Shown piece after piece: positions 27,201 to 34,195 of a stretch of 64,000 bases of DNA. The DNA comes from Candidatus Zhuqueibacterota bacterium. Lineage in GTDB: Bacteria; Zhuqueibacterota; Zhuqueibacteria; Residuimicrobiales; Oceaniaggregativiventaceae. The position numbers were made by a program, and so were the translations under genes. Each line of letters starts with the position of its first letter. Position 1 is the first letter of the stretch. The DNA lies in assembly GCA_014728085.1 (NCBI GenBank), contig WJMF01000208.1:62001-126000 (forward strand), written 5' to 3'. The notes below the pieces were generated by a model that had not been told where the DNA came from, did no database searches, and was given only the letters and a program-made list of their open reading frames with translations.

Positions 27201-27609
27201 TGTTCATTATTACTTGTCATTCATATGGTATGGACATGCCGAGGAGCGGCACCAGGGTTTGTTAAAGACCCTGGAGTTTTATGGCACTCTGGTTTCCAAA
27301 GCGGAAATAGAGCGTCTTGTCGAAAAGACAAATCTTTTCATCGACCGCCACCCCGGGCTTTTCTCGGAAAGCTGGCAGGTTTTTACTGAATATACGGTTT
27401 TTTCTCCGCAGGGACGGGAATACCGGATTGACCGGCTGTTGATAGACAAAATTGAAAAAAAGGTATTGATTGTAGATTATAAAACCGGTCAGGTCCCCGA
27501 AGAAAAAGATCAATTGCAGCAATACAAGCAAGCGATTGCCGACATTCCCTATATCCGGCAAAATCAGTTTAAAATTGAAACCTGTTTTTACAGGCCGGAA
27601 ATCGAATAG
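24268..27609 (+). CDS. addA: AddA-type UvrD-family helicase-nuclease
   Basis: An ATP-driven 3'-5' DNA helicase fused to a RecB-type nuclease, 1113 residues, expected to work with the preceding AddB-like protein on double-strand ends. Helicase motifs in order: Walker A 'ASAGTGKTYR' (15-24), Ia 'TFTRKAT' (about 50), II 'LIDEFQDTS' (about 405), III 'VGDEKQAIYGWRGG' (about 443), IV 'NYRSH' (about 478), V 'MTIHQSKGLEFE' (about 768), VI 'FYVAMTRA' (about 848). The nuclease shows His in 'GNIVHYYLS' (about 975), Asp in 'YRIDRLLID' (about 1052) and 'VDYKTG' (about 1070). The start is GTG inside the end of addB, with AGGAAAGCGGG upstream. A perfect hairpin overlaps its stop codon. Low G+C is shared with addB. 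Confidence 0.93.
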   Translation: MTETHSSLIKRIIRASAGTGKTYRLSLEFIWLLLSFRHQIDFSEILVITFTRKATFEIRERIFEHLSKLVQSRESEVLEKNLYALYGIQIGDNDRDYLKSVFQKMLLNKQRLQISTIDSFVNSIFKTVISPYLGFSSFQIVEKIPAENIQEINEVLLSTVFSQTADASLQNLFSSAFLKNITAYDSFIKSIIYNRWQFMLFPQVEERLSVSNAFLETTYHDFVTAYRRVMSDFVDYLVEDNINKPLNEIFKKAYHDIVFKNSTTVNIESLLPFISERLADSNFVIEHYSQFISDEVFWNGSKVLRKQIYKERAIELSEALQEARQKLATFLLCKLALPEEANIRKIANLILTKYDEIKFRDRILTFNDITFYTYKYLHDPGLSLIEGDSVTNLFYEYLSTSTRFILIDEFQDTSVIQFKILMPILREILSGMGIKDYGGAIIVGDEKQAIYGWRGGERDLLLKMPEIVGPAEEIDLDTNYRSHPDIIRFVNQVFSNQELHKALQDRDMVWPFTPVQGAKSDVPGYVSMRCKNVSASQEGNNTSQNPIQDFIENLFIPYAKQYPEQLLSTVILARRNDELKSLADFLDQHGIEYVYESTSSIFEHRAVKPVMYLLSYFVYRDISDFLKFLRSDFVLLPSDQLKDILLRYRDFRAPGNPDFWQSIQHIPVVQKINCLYRCGADERYRQNDQKDILTFVRQIYEEFAVTEFFRLDNDLKNINSFLGKIALFQYQVKDYAKTLSGFLQYCRDNSEREKFRQEGLEEKNAVKLMTIHQSKGLEFETVFLLWRLSMGTPASQKKVKYYLRYNDHYTRLEDFFLTFNYDNILACSERKGLYEESARRDEIETLNTFYVAMTRAISNLYLYFSYRKKSGIDSFLKDIERKESPAVQDLLFRSVYACFQASGWDEQTSHIVTASQGESPDLKTGKDETEAAFQEDFDFINEFLDTDQFKYFDFSSEPQYLDFKSVFLKHKSVILGNIVHYYLSFIWYGHAEERHQGLLKTLEFYGTLVSKAEIERLVEKTNLFIDRHPGLFSESWQVFTEYTVFSPQGREYRIDRLLIDKIEKKVLIVDYKTGQVPEEKDQLQQYKQAIADIPYIRQNQFKIETCFYRPEIE

Positions 27610-27623
27610 CGATTTCCGGCCTG
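27591..27623. terminator. Perfect hairpin overlapping the addA stop
   Basis: A 14-bp perfect inverted repeat, CAGGCCGGAAATCG (27591-27604) and its complement (27610-27623), closes a 5-nt loop that contains the TAG stop of addA. It lies between convergent addA and the RND permease gene (stop at 27628), so it most likely ends transcription from both sides. No U-tract follows on either strand. Confidence 0.65.
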
Positions 27624-27627
27624 AATG

Positions 27628-30600
27628 TTACGCTCTTTTGCTTTTCTTTGCTTGTCGTTTTTGCAGGAATCTTTCTAATGCGGTATAGATGACGGGAACA
27701 ACAATCAAGGTTAAAACCGTAGCAACCATCAATCCGCCCATAACGGCTTTAGCCATGGGTGACCACGATTCCCCGCTTGCACCCAGTCCCAGTGCCAGCG
27801 GAAACATAGCGAGAATGGTGGTCAGTGCGGTCATGAGAACCGGCCGCATTCGTACCGTGCCCGCTTCTACAACCGCTTCAAGAAGCTCCATACCCCGGTC
27901 CCGAAGCTGGTTCATATAATCGACCAGCACAATACCATTGTTTACAACGATACCGACCAGCATAATAATTCCGATCAGAGCCATTACACTCAGATCCGTA
28001 CCGGTCAACAGGAGTGCGAAAGCCACTCCGATGATCGAGAGGGGAATCGTGAAGAGAATCACAAACGGATCCAGGAATGATTCGAACTGTGATGCCATGA
28101 CCATGTAGGTTAAGACAATTGCAACCATCATGGCAAGGCCGAGGTACATAAAGGATTCTTGTTGATCTTCCGCTTCTCCACCGATCTCGGTGCGAAATTC
28201 ATTGGGCAGCGGATAGGATTTGAGTACGGAGCGGACCTCATCTGTGACGCTTTTCAAGTCGCGTCCGGAGATATTGATGGCCAACGAGACATATCGTTCC
28301 TGATCCTCGCGTCTGATTTCCTGCGGTGCCAGGGTATATTTGACATCGGCAATTGCCCGCAGCGGCACTTGTCTGCCGGCGGGTGTCATGATGTAGATGT
28401 TTTCAATGTCCTCTTTATCGCTTCTGCCTTCCTTGTCCAGCTGTACGCGAATGTCGAACTCATCGCCGCCTTCCCGGTAGCGAGTAACCACGTTGCCCAG
28501 AATGCTGGTGCTGACAATGTTTCCAACATAGGCGGTGGAAAGCCCCAGATCGGCAATCAATTGGCGGTCAAAATCTATAACGAGCTCGGGTCTTGGATTT
28601 TCTACGCTGAGCTGGGTAAAAACAATTCCGTTTATTTTTTCAACTCGTTCCTGTAACTCCTCGGCGACGATCTCGGCTCTTTCGATATCGTGTCCGATAA
28701 TCTTGATTGAAATATCTCCTTCTGAACCGAAGAGATTTTGTTCACCGCGATCCTCAAAAGCAATGGTAACATCCGGGAGTTTGTTTAAAAGCGGTCGCAA
28801 GCTGTCGGCGATTTCAAACTCTGTCCGGTCTCTTTTTTCCAGATTGGAAAGTCTTATGGTAATATCTCCTTCGGATGAGGCTCTGGAGGAGAAGAGAGAC
28901 ATCATGCCTTCTCCCTGACCAAAATTAGAGTAGACGATCTGTTGTTCGGGAACTTCTCGTTCGATGATGTTATTGATGTGGTGAATGGTTTTATCCATTT
29001 CTTCCAGGCTGGTCCCCGGCGTTCGGTCCACTGACACGGCTAAAAAACCGTCATCGCCTTCAGGCAGAAATTCTCCCCCCAGATTAAAAAGGATAACGAT
29101 GGAGAGGAAAAACAACAGCATAGCGCCCCAAAACACACTTTTTCGGTGATGCAGGGACCATTTCAGGGCGATCGTGTAATAGTATTGCAGACCATCAACC
29201 CAGGATTGCAGGCGGTTACCGACTTTATGCCAAAACCCTTGCTTTGTCTTGCGGGCAGGGCCTTTGAGCAACCTCGATGTCAGTAGCGGAATCAGGGTCA
29301 GAGCGACAAGAAGTGAAACCGCAAGGGAAAAACAAATTGTGATCACCATTTCTTTGAACATTTCACCGGCAAGTCCGGGGACGAATAAGATGGGCACAAA
29401 AACCGACAATGTGGTCAGAGTAGAGGCGGTAATGGCCATGGCCACTTCTCCGGCGCCCTTGTTGGCCGCGGTTTTTGCCTCTTCACCGCTCTCCTTAAAT
29501 CTGAAAATACTTTCCAGTACCACGATAGAGTTATCCACCAGCAGCCCAACCGCCAGCGCCAATCCCGCCATGGAAATGATATTCAGGGTTAAATCGGCCT
29601 GGTCCATGACGGCAAAGGTTACAATAATGGAGACCGGAATTGAAATTGCGACGATCAATGAACTGCGGATGTTTCTCAAAAAGAACAAAAGCACCAGAAA
29701 AGCAAGAATAATTGCGGTTCTGGCAGTACTGCCCAGGTTTGAGATGGAGCGTTCAATAAATTCTGATTGATCCCAGAATATTTCCAATTCAACGCCCGGC
29801 GGAATCTCGGACTCGATTTGAGCGAATTTGCCGACGACCGCTTTACAAACCTGAACGGTGTTGGCATCGGATTGTTTTTGTACCATGAGCATGACAGCGG
29901 GCTTGTCATTCATCCAGACCCGTTGTCTCTGTTCCTTGAACCCATCGACAACATTTGCAACGTCTTTTACGCGAATGACCGAGCCATTAACGGTGGCGAT
30001 ATTGGTATTGGCGATTTCTTCGATGTTGTCAAATTCTCCGGCGGCTTGAACCGTAAACTCCTGTTTTTCATTATCAATCCAGCCCGAGGCAATCTGTAAA
30101 TTGTTCGCCTGAAGAGCCGCAGAGACCTGTTGAATGCTGAGGTGATGAGCTCTTAATTGTTGAGGATCGATCAGGATGCGAATTTCGCGTTCCATTCCAC
30201 CAGAGGTAAATGCTGATGCGACACCACCAATTCGTTCGATACGTGGTTCGATATCGTGCTCCGAGATGTAGCGCAGTTCGGCCAATCCGTGCAGATTTGA
30301 GGTGACAGCAAGAAAAAGAATGGGCTGCATGGAAGGATCAAACGCAAAGACCAGAGGCTCGCTGGCATCAGCAGGCAAAAAATCGCGGATAAAATCGAGC
30401 TGGTTTCGGATATTGATTTCGGCCTGATCCATATCCGTACCCCAATCAAATTCCAGGGTTACGATAGAGAGTCCCTGGGATGTGGTAGAGGATACGGTTT
30501 CGACGTTTTCCACCGTTGCCACCGATTCCTCGATCGGCCTGGTGATAACCGTCTCGATATCATAGGGTCCGACACCGGTGTATTGCGTAATCACAGAAAT

Positions 30601-30732
30601 AACCGGGAATTCCAGTTTTGGGTATAAATCGAGTTTAAGACGTGCAAGTGAAAAAAGGCCAAAACCGACCACGATCAAATATAGCATTATAAAGGTAACG
30701 CCCCTTCGGACGGCGGTTTCAGTAAGTTTCAT
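27628..30732 (-). CDS. RND efflux pump inner-membrane permease (HAE1/AcrB-like)
   Basis: A 1034-residue proton-driven exporter of the resistance-nodulation-division superfamily, with the usual duplicated layout: TM1, large periplasmic loop, TM2-7, second loop, TM8-12. Recognisable blocks are the start 'AVRRGVTFIMLYLIVVGFGLFSL', the TM4 proton-relay region 'GLALAVGLLVDNSIVVLESI', 'GEFLPEGDDGFLAVSVD' opening the second loop, and 'LVGIVVNNGIVLVDYMNQLRDRG' with 'MRPVLMTALTTILAMFPLALG' near the end. It begins with an ATGA overlap (4 bp) on the adaptor gene, so translation is coupled. It would export drugs, bile-type detergents or envelope lipids together with the adaptor and TolC-like protein. Specificity is not readable. 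Confidence 0.95.
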   Translation of the reverse strand: MKLTETAVRRGVTFIMLYLIVVGFGLFSLARLKLDLYPKLEFPVISVITQYTGVGPYDIETVITRPIEESVATVENVETVSSTTSQGLSIVTLEFDWGTDMDQAEINIRNQLDFIRDFLPADASEPLVFAFDPSMQPILFLAVTSNLHGLAELRYISEHDIEPRIERIGGVASAFTSGGMEREIRILIDPQQLRAHHLSIQQVSAALQANNLQIASGWIDNEKQEFTVQAAGEFDNIEEIANTNIATVNGSVIRVKDVANVVDGFKEQRQRVWMNDKPAVMLMVQKQSDANTVQVCKAVVGKFAQIESEIPPGVELEIFWDQSEFIERSISNLGSTARTAIILAFLVLLFFLRNIRSSLIVAISIPVSIIVTFAVMDQADLTLNIISMAGLALAVGLLVDNSIVVLESIFRFKESGEEAKTAANKGAGEVAMAITASTLTTLSVFVPILFVPGLAGEMFKEMVITICFSLAVSLLVALTLIPLLTSRLLKGPARKTKQGFWHKVGNRLQSWVDGLQYYYTIALKWSLHHRKSVFWGAMLLFFLSIVILFNLGGEFLPEGDDGFLAVSVDRTPGTSLEEMDKTIHHINNIIEREVPEQQIVYSNFGQGEGMMSLFSSRASSEGDITIRLSNLEKRDRTEFEIADSLRPLLNKLPDVTIAFEDRGEQNLFGSEGDISIKIIGHDIERAEIVAEELQERVEKINGIVFTQLSVENPRPELVIDFDRQLIADLGLSTAYVGNIVSTSILGNVVTRYREGGDEFDIRVQLDKEGRSDKEDIENIYIMTPAGRQVPLRAIADVKYTLAPQEIRREDQERYVSLAINISGRDLKSVTDEVRSVLKSYPLPNEFRTEIGGEAEDQQESFMYLGLAMMVAIVLTYMVMASQFESFLDPFVILFTIPLSIIGVAFALLLTGTDLSVMALIGIIMLVGIVVNNGIVLVDYMNQLRDRGMELLEAVVEAGTVRMRPVLMTALTTILAMFPLALGLGASGESWSPMAKAVMGGLMVATVLTLIVVPVIYTALERFLQKRQAKKSKRA

Positions 30733-31850
30733 GATTGATCATCCTCCCCGATAATTTGTATCGGTGTTCTATCGTGAAGATTGTTTTGCCCTTCTACAAC
30801 CATTTTTTCACCGACCTGAATACCAGCGTTTACCGCAATGTTTTTGTGGTTGACGTATACAACATCCAGCTTTCTTTGCTGAACCGTGCTGTCGTTCTCG
30901 GTGACGAAGACATAATAATTTTTAATGATAATATCTTCTCCCTTTTCTTTTCTCATGGAGGTGTTTTCAATGGTTGCATATCTCGGCACCACAATGACGT
31001 CATTGATGATACCCGTGATGACCTCTACCCGGGCGAACATTCCCGGTTTTAATTTTTTTGCCGGATTGTCGATAAGCACATCAATTTCCGCCATTCTCGT
31101 CAGGGGATCGAGCACCGGGCTTATTTTGGTGACTTTCCCTTCAAAGGATTCTTTCGGATAACTCTTTACGGAAATTTTTGCAGTCTGCCCCAAGGCCAGT
31201 TTCCCCAAATCTTTTTCGGTGGCATCGAATTCAATTTTGACGCGGTCCATTTGCACGATGGTTACAATCGGCATGGCCGGATTTGCCATATCTCCTACAT
31301 CGTAGTTGCGTTTTCCAATGATTCCCGAGATTGGAGCTGTGATTTTACTGTCCTTCAGACTGCTTTGAGCGCTTTTTACGGCTGCCTGCGCCTGTTCAAG
31401 CGATGCCTTTGCTGCTTCATATTGCGTTTTAATGGCATCATATTGTTGTTTGCTCATTGCATTTTCAGCATACAGGCGATTGGCGCGGTCATATTCTATT
31501 TGTGCATTGGCGGTCTGAGCCCGAGCCGCGGCAAGCGCGGCCCTGGCCTGGCGAACCGCCTGTTCGATGGTTTCCGCAAAGATTTCTGCGATCAAATCTC
31601 CCTTTTTTATCCGGTCGCCAACATCGACATAAAGGGATTGAATACGATCGGGGACCTTGGAAAAGACATTTACAGAAAACTCTGCTTTGATATCGCCGTT
31701 ATAATCCAGGCTCTTTGTGACCTGACCCAGATTGACCTTTTCCACCCGAACGGGTACTTTGCTGGTCTGATTAGACGTGGTATCAGATTGTTGACAAGCA
31801 AAACCGAGCAGGGATGCGATCATTATCAGGCTTTTACATGTTTTTTTCAT
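30729..31850 (-). CDS. RND efflux periplasmic adaptor (membrane-fusion lipoprotein)
   Basis: A 373-residue membrane-fusion protein linking the RND permease to the outer-membrane channel. The N-terminus 'SLIMIASLLGFACQQ' carries a lipobox (LGFAC), so the mature protein is lipid-anchored. The order is the first half of the lipoyl domain ('DVGDRIKKGDLIAEI', about 77), an alpha-helical hairpin rich in Ala/Gln (about 95-165), the second lipoyl half ('ITAPISGIIGKRNYDVGDMANPAMPIVTI', about 172-200), and beta-barrel and membrane-proximal domains ('KPGMFARVEVITG'). It overlaps the permease start by 4 bp and lies 31 bp after the tolC-like gene. Confidence 0.94.
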   Translation of the reverse strand: MKKTCKSLIMIASLLGFACQQSDTTSNQTSKVPVRVEKVNLGQVTKSLDYNGDIKAEFSVNVFSKVPDRIQSLYVDVGDRIKKGDLIAEIFAETIEQAVRQARAALAAARAQTANAQIEYDRANRLYAENAMSKQQYDAIKTQYEAAKASLEQAQAAVKSAQSSLKDSKITAPISGIIGKRNYDVGDMANPAMPIVTIVQMDRVKIEFDATEKDLGKLALGQTAKISVKSYPKESFEGKVTKISPVLDPLTRMAEIDVLIDNPAKKLKPGMFARVEVITGIINDVIVVPRYATIENTSMRKEKGEDIIIKNYYVFVTENDSTVQQRKLDVVYVNHKNIAVNAGIQVGEKMVVEGQNNLHDRTPIQIIGEDDQS

Positions 31851-31881
31851 TTTCTCGTTATCTCCTTTGTGCTCTGATTTA

Positions 31882-33249
31882 TTAAAGAATTTCCTTTAAA
31901 TTTCCGGTTACTTTGCGCAATTGGTATCTGGCCATCTGATGTTCATAAACGGACGAAGCATAATTCACGCGGGCACGATTCAACGCCAGTTGAGCGTTTA
32001 GTACATCAAGCTGTGTGCTTGCGCCTTCTTCGTACATCAAGGTGGCCAGTCGCAAGGACTCTTCCGCCAATCCCACGGATTCAGCGGCGGCGAGATATTT
32101 CTCTTTTGCCTCCCTGAATTTATTATAGGCAACCTCTACTTCTGCCAGGACACCGTCTCTTACCTGTTTTTCCGTATCCAGCATGATGCGGTAATCGAGC
32201 TGTGATTTCTGGTACTGTTTGAGGTTTTTGAAACCGTTGAATAAAGGTATTTGCAGGCTTATGGCAGAGGTAAAGCCTTTGCTAAAGTCTTCGTCTGTAA
32301 ACTTGTAATCATTTCGCATCGCCATTTTTGAATAGTCTGTCTGGAAAAACAGTTTGGGCAAAAAATTACTCCTGGCGATGGTTATGCTTTTTTTGCTGAT
32401 ATATTTTTGTTCCAGCAACGCGTGCATTTCAGGCCTGTTTTCGAGCGCCATGTTTTGCAGGGTATCCAATGGCATGCTGCCAAAGGGATCTTGTTCATAC
32501 ATCAAAGCACCCTGAATGATAAAGTTCACATCTTTTTGCAATCCCAAAACATTTCGTAAACGTGTCAATGACAGTTGGTGGTTGTTTCGGGCTGATATCA
32601 GTTCGGGTTTGAGATTGGCAACCTCGACTTTTGCCCGCATTTGATCGAATCCGGATGCGGTTCCCGCTTTGTATTTCTTATCGACCATATCAAAATTCGC
32701 TTCTGCCTGTTCGAGCGCTTTTTGAGTGACTTTGCTCAATTCTTCTGTCAATAAACAGCCGTAAAAGGCATCGCTGACATCATAGATAAGCTGCTGGCGA
32801 ATGCTCGAATAATTCTTTTCAGCAGCTCTTTTGGCTGCATAGGCTATTTTTACACCGGCGATTCCGGCACCGCCGAGGAAAAGCGGCTGAGTAAGCGTGG
32901 CACCATAGGTAAACGTGTTTTCAAGGCCAAATGATATTCTAACATAATCCGGCATTCCCGGAGGGGCCTGAGGTCCCATCATCTGCTTGATAAAATTGGG
33001 AATAGTGGTTTCCTGGATATCCCAGGCGTGCTGAAAATTGACATTGCCGTTCAGGCTGGGCAGTATGCCCGAATAAGCCTCCCAAACCCCGGCTTTTGTT
33101 TTTTTATACTCTTTTTCCGCCATCTGTAATTCAGGATTGTTGTCAAAGGCAATGGACATGCTGTTTTCCAGCGTCAACACCCTTGGTTCCTGTGTCCGGG
33201 CGGAAACAATGAATAATAAAATCGTCAATAAAATGTTTATGGTACGCAT
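31882..33249 (-). CDS. TolC-family outer-membrane efflux channel
   Basis: A 455-residue outer-membrane factor with signal peptide 'INILLTILLFIVSARTQ' and two copies of the TolC helical-hairpin repeat: 'LTLENSMSIAFDNNPELQMAEKEYKKTKAGV' near the N-terminus and 'LQNMALENRPEMHALLEQKY' in the middle. Each is followed by long Ala/Glu-rich coiled helices, with barrel strands such as 'FTYGATLTQPLFLGG' between them. It provides the exit duct for the efflux system encoded just downstream. It lies 16 bp after the tetR gene and 31 bp before the adaptor gene, so the four genes form one transcript. Confidence 0.94.
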   Translation of the reverse strand: MRTINILLTILLFIVSARTQEPRVLTLENSMSIAFDNNPELQMAEKEYKKTKAGVWEAYSGILPSLNGNVNFQHAWDIQETTIPNFIKQMMGPQAPPGMPDYVRISFGLENTFTYGATLTQPLFLGGAGIAGVKIAYAAKRAAEKNYSSIRQQLIYDVSDAFYGCLLTEELSKVTQKALEQAEANFDMVDKKYKAGTASGFDQMRAKVEVANLKPELISARNNHQLSLTRLRNVLGLQKDVNFIIQGALMYEQDPFGSMPLDTLQNMALENRPEMHALLEQKYISKKSITIARSNFLPKLFFQTDYSKMAMRNDYKFTDEDFSKGFTSAISLQIPLFNGFKNLKQYQKSQLDYRIMLDTEKQVRDGVLAEVEVAYNKFREAKEKYLAAAESVGLAEESLRLATLMYEEGASTQLDVLNAQLALNRARVNYASSVYEHQMARYQLRKVTGNLKEIL

Positions 33250-33265
33250 TTAATCCTCCAAGGCG

Positions 33266-33859
33266 TTATTCATTCAAACCACGAAATAGTAATTCTATCA
33301 CTTCATCCGATATTTCTTCCGGCGATTTCATGTCATCATTATTCAGATATTTGCGAACATAATGAATCAATACGGCTCCGATTATATCAATGGCCAGTAC
33401 GGGATTAACCCGGGGGCCGAATTCTCCTGAATCTATTCCTTCCTGAATCAATCCCTTAAAGAGATTTCGATGCGTTTCTATCTTGTCTTCGAACTCCTTT
33501 GTCACCGGGAATTTTGTCGAAGAGGTATTTAAAAGCAGAAAAAAACGCGAAAAGTCCGGGTAGATTTGTGTCAGGGTTAGTCTTTTCTGCATAATGATTT
33601 TCAGCTTTTCTCTGAAGGAGATCTCTTCATCGAGCGCTTGCTTTATGATTTCTCCTCCATGATTGAGTCCGGTTTCGAGCAGTTGTTTATAAATACCTTC
33701 TTTGTTTTCGAAATAATAATATATCATGGGTTTGGATACACCGGAGTGTTCTGATATTTCGCGCATGGATACGCCGTTATATCCTTTTTCAGCAAACAAA
33801 TGGGCGGCGACAAGAAAGATTTTGTTTTTGGTATCGGTATCTGAATTTATATCATGCAT
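33266..33859 (-). CDS. TetR/AcrR-family transcriptional repressor of the efflux operon
   Basis: A 197-residue regulator. The N-terminal helix-turn-helix is textbook TetR: 'FLVAAHLFAEKGYNGVSMREISEHSGVSKPMIYYYFENKEGIYKQLL' over residues 15-60. The C-terminal helical domain is the ligand-sensing part. It is the first gene of a minus-strand operon with tolC-, adaptor- and RND-type genes. A partly palindromic site sits between the -35 and -10 boxes of its own promoter, so it probably represses itself and the pump until an inducer binds. Two in-frame or nearby ATGs exist; 33859 is the tracked start. Ligand unknown. Confidence 0.92.
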   Translation of the reverse strand: MHDINSDTDTKNKIFLVAAHLFAEKGYNGVSMREISEHSGVSKPMIYYYFENKEGIYKQLLETGLNHGGEIIKQALDEEISFREKLKIIMQKRLTLTQIYPDFSRFFLLLNTSSTKFPVTKEFEDKIETHRNLFKGLIQEGIDSGEFGPRVNPVLAIDIIGAVLIHYVRKYLNNDDMKSPEEISDEVIELLFRGLNE

Positions 33860-33885
33860 AATTGTTACAGGGTCCTGATATTTTT

Positions 33886-33914
33886 TATTTACTTACCGTT
33901 CGGTAGGTTGACAA
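33886..33914 (-). promoter_or_regulatory. Putative promoter of the tetR-tolC-MFP-RND operon
   Basis: On the minus strand TTGTCA (33914-33909) is separated by exactly 17 nt from TAAATA (33891-33886), about 27 bp before the tetR start. The spacer is almost entirely occupied by the palindromic operator, the usual arrangement for an autorepressor. The -10 is a weak match (3 of 6). Confidence 0.45.
33891..33908. promoter_or_regulatory. Putative TetR-type operator palindrome
   Basis: The sequence AC-T-TACCG-TT-CGGTA-G-GT is a dyad with 5-bp perfect inner arms (TACCG/CGGTA) and matching outer AC/GT pairs, interrupted by one mismatched pair. Arm sequence and spacing look like many TetR/AcrR operators. 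It fills the promoter spacer ahead of tetR. Confidence 0.6.
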
Positions 33915-34134
33915 TTTAAGATATTCTACGCAAGAGACAAGCAATAGTTTCATTTTTATCTTCATTCTCAAAAAATTAATATATGCTTACCATTTAAGAT
34001 GGGTGTCACAATTTGCGTTTTCAAGTTTTTTTCAGCAGAGTTGATGATGGAATAAAATGAACAATATCTTCCGCAATCTTTATTTGTATCTCTATGATTA
34101 TACATAGGGTATACGAGTTTTGTCGAATTGCAGT

Positions 34135-34162
34135 TTGATATAAAGACACTTTTCATTATATT
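34135..34162 (+). promoter_or_regulatory. Putative promoter of the metallophosphoesterase gene
   Basis: TTGATA (34135-34140), a 16-nt spacer and TATATT (34157-34162) each match the sigma70 consensus in 5 of 6 positions. The predicted start of transcription would leave a short leader containing the AGGAGG ribosome-binding site at 34186-34191. The rest of the 336-bp gap back to tetR shows nothing further that I can support. Confidence 0.5.
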
Positions 34163-34195
34163 TAATCAGTTCTTATTTTTATATCAGGAGGTTTC

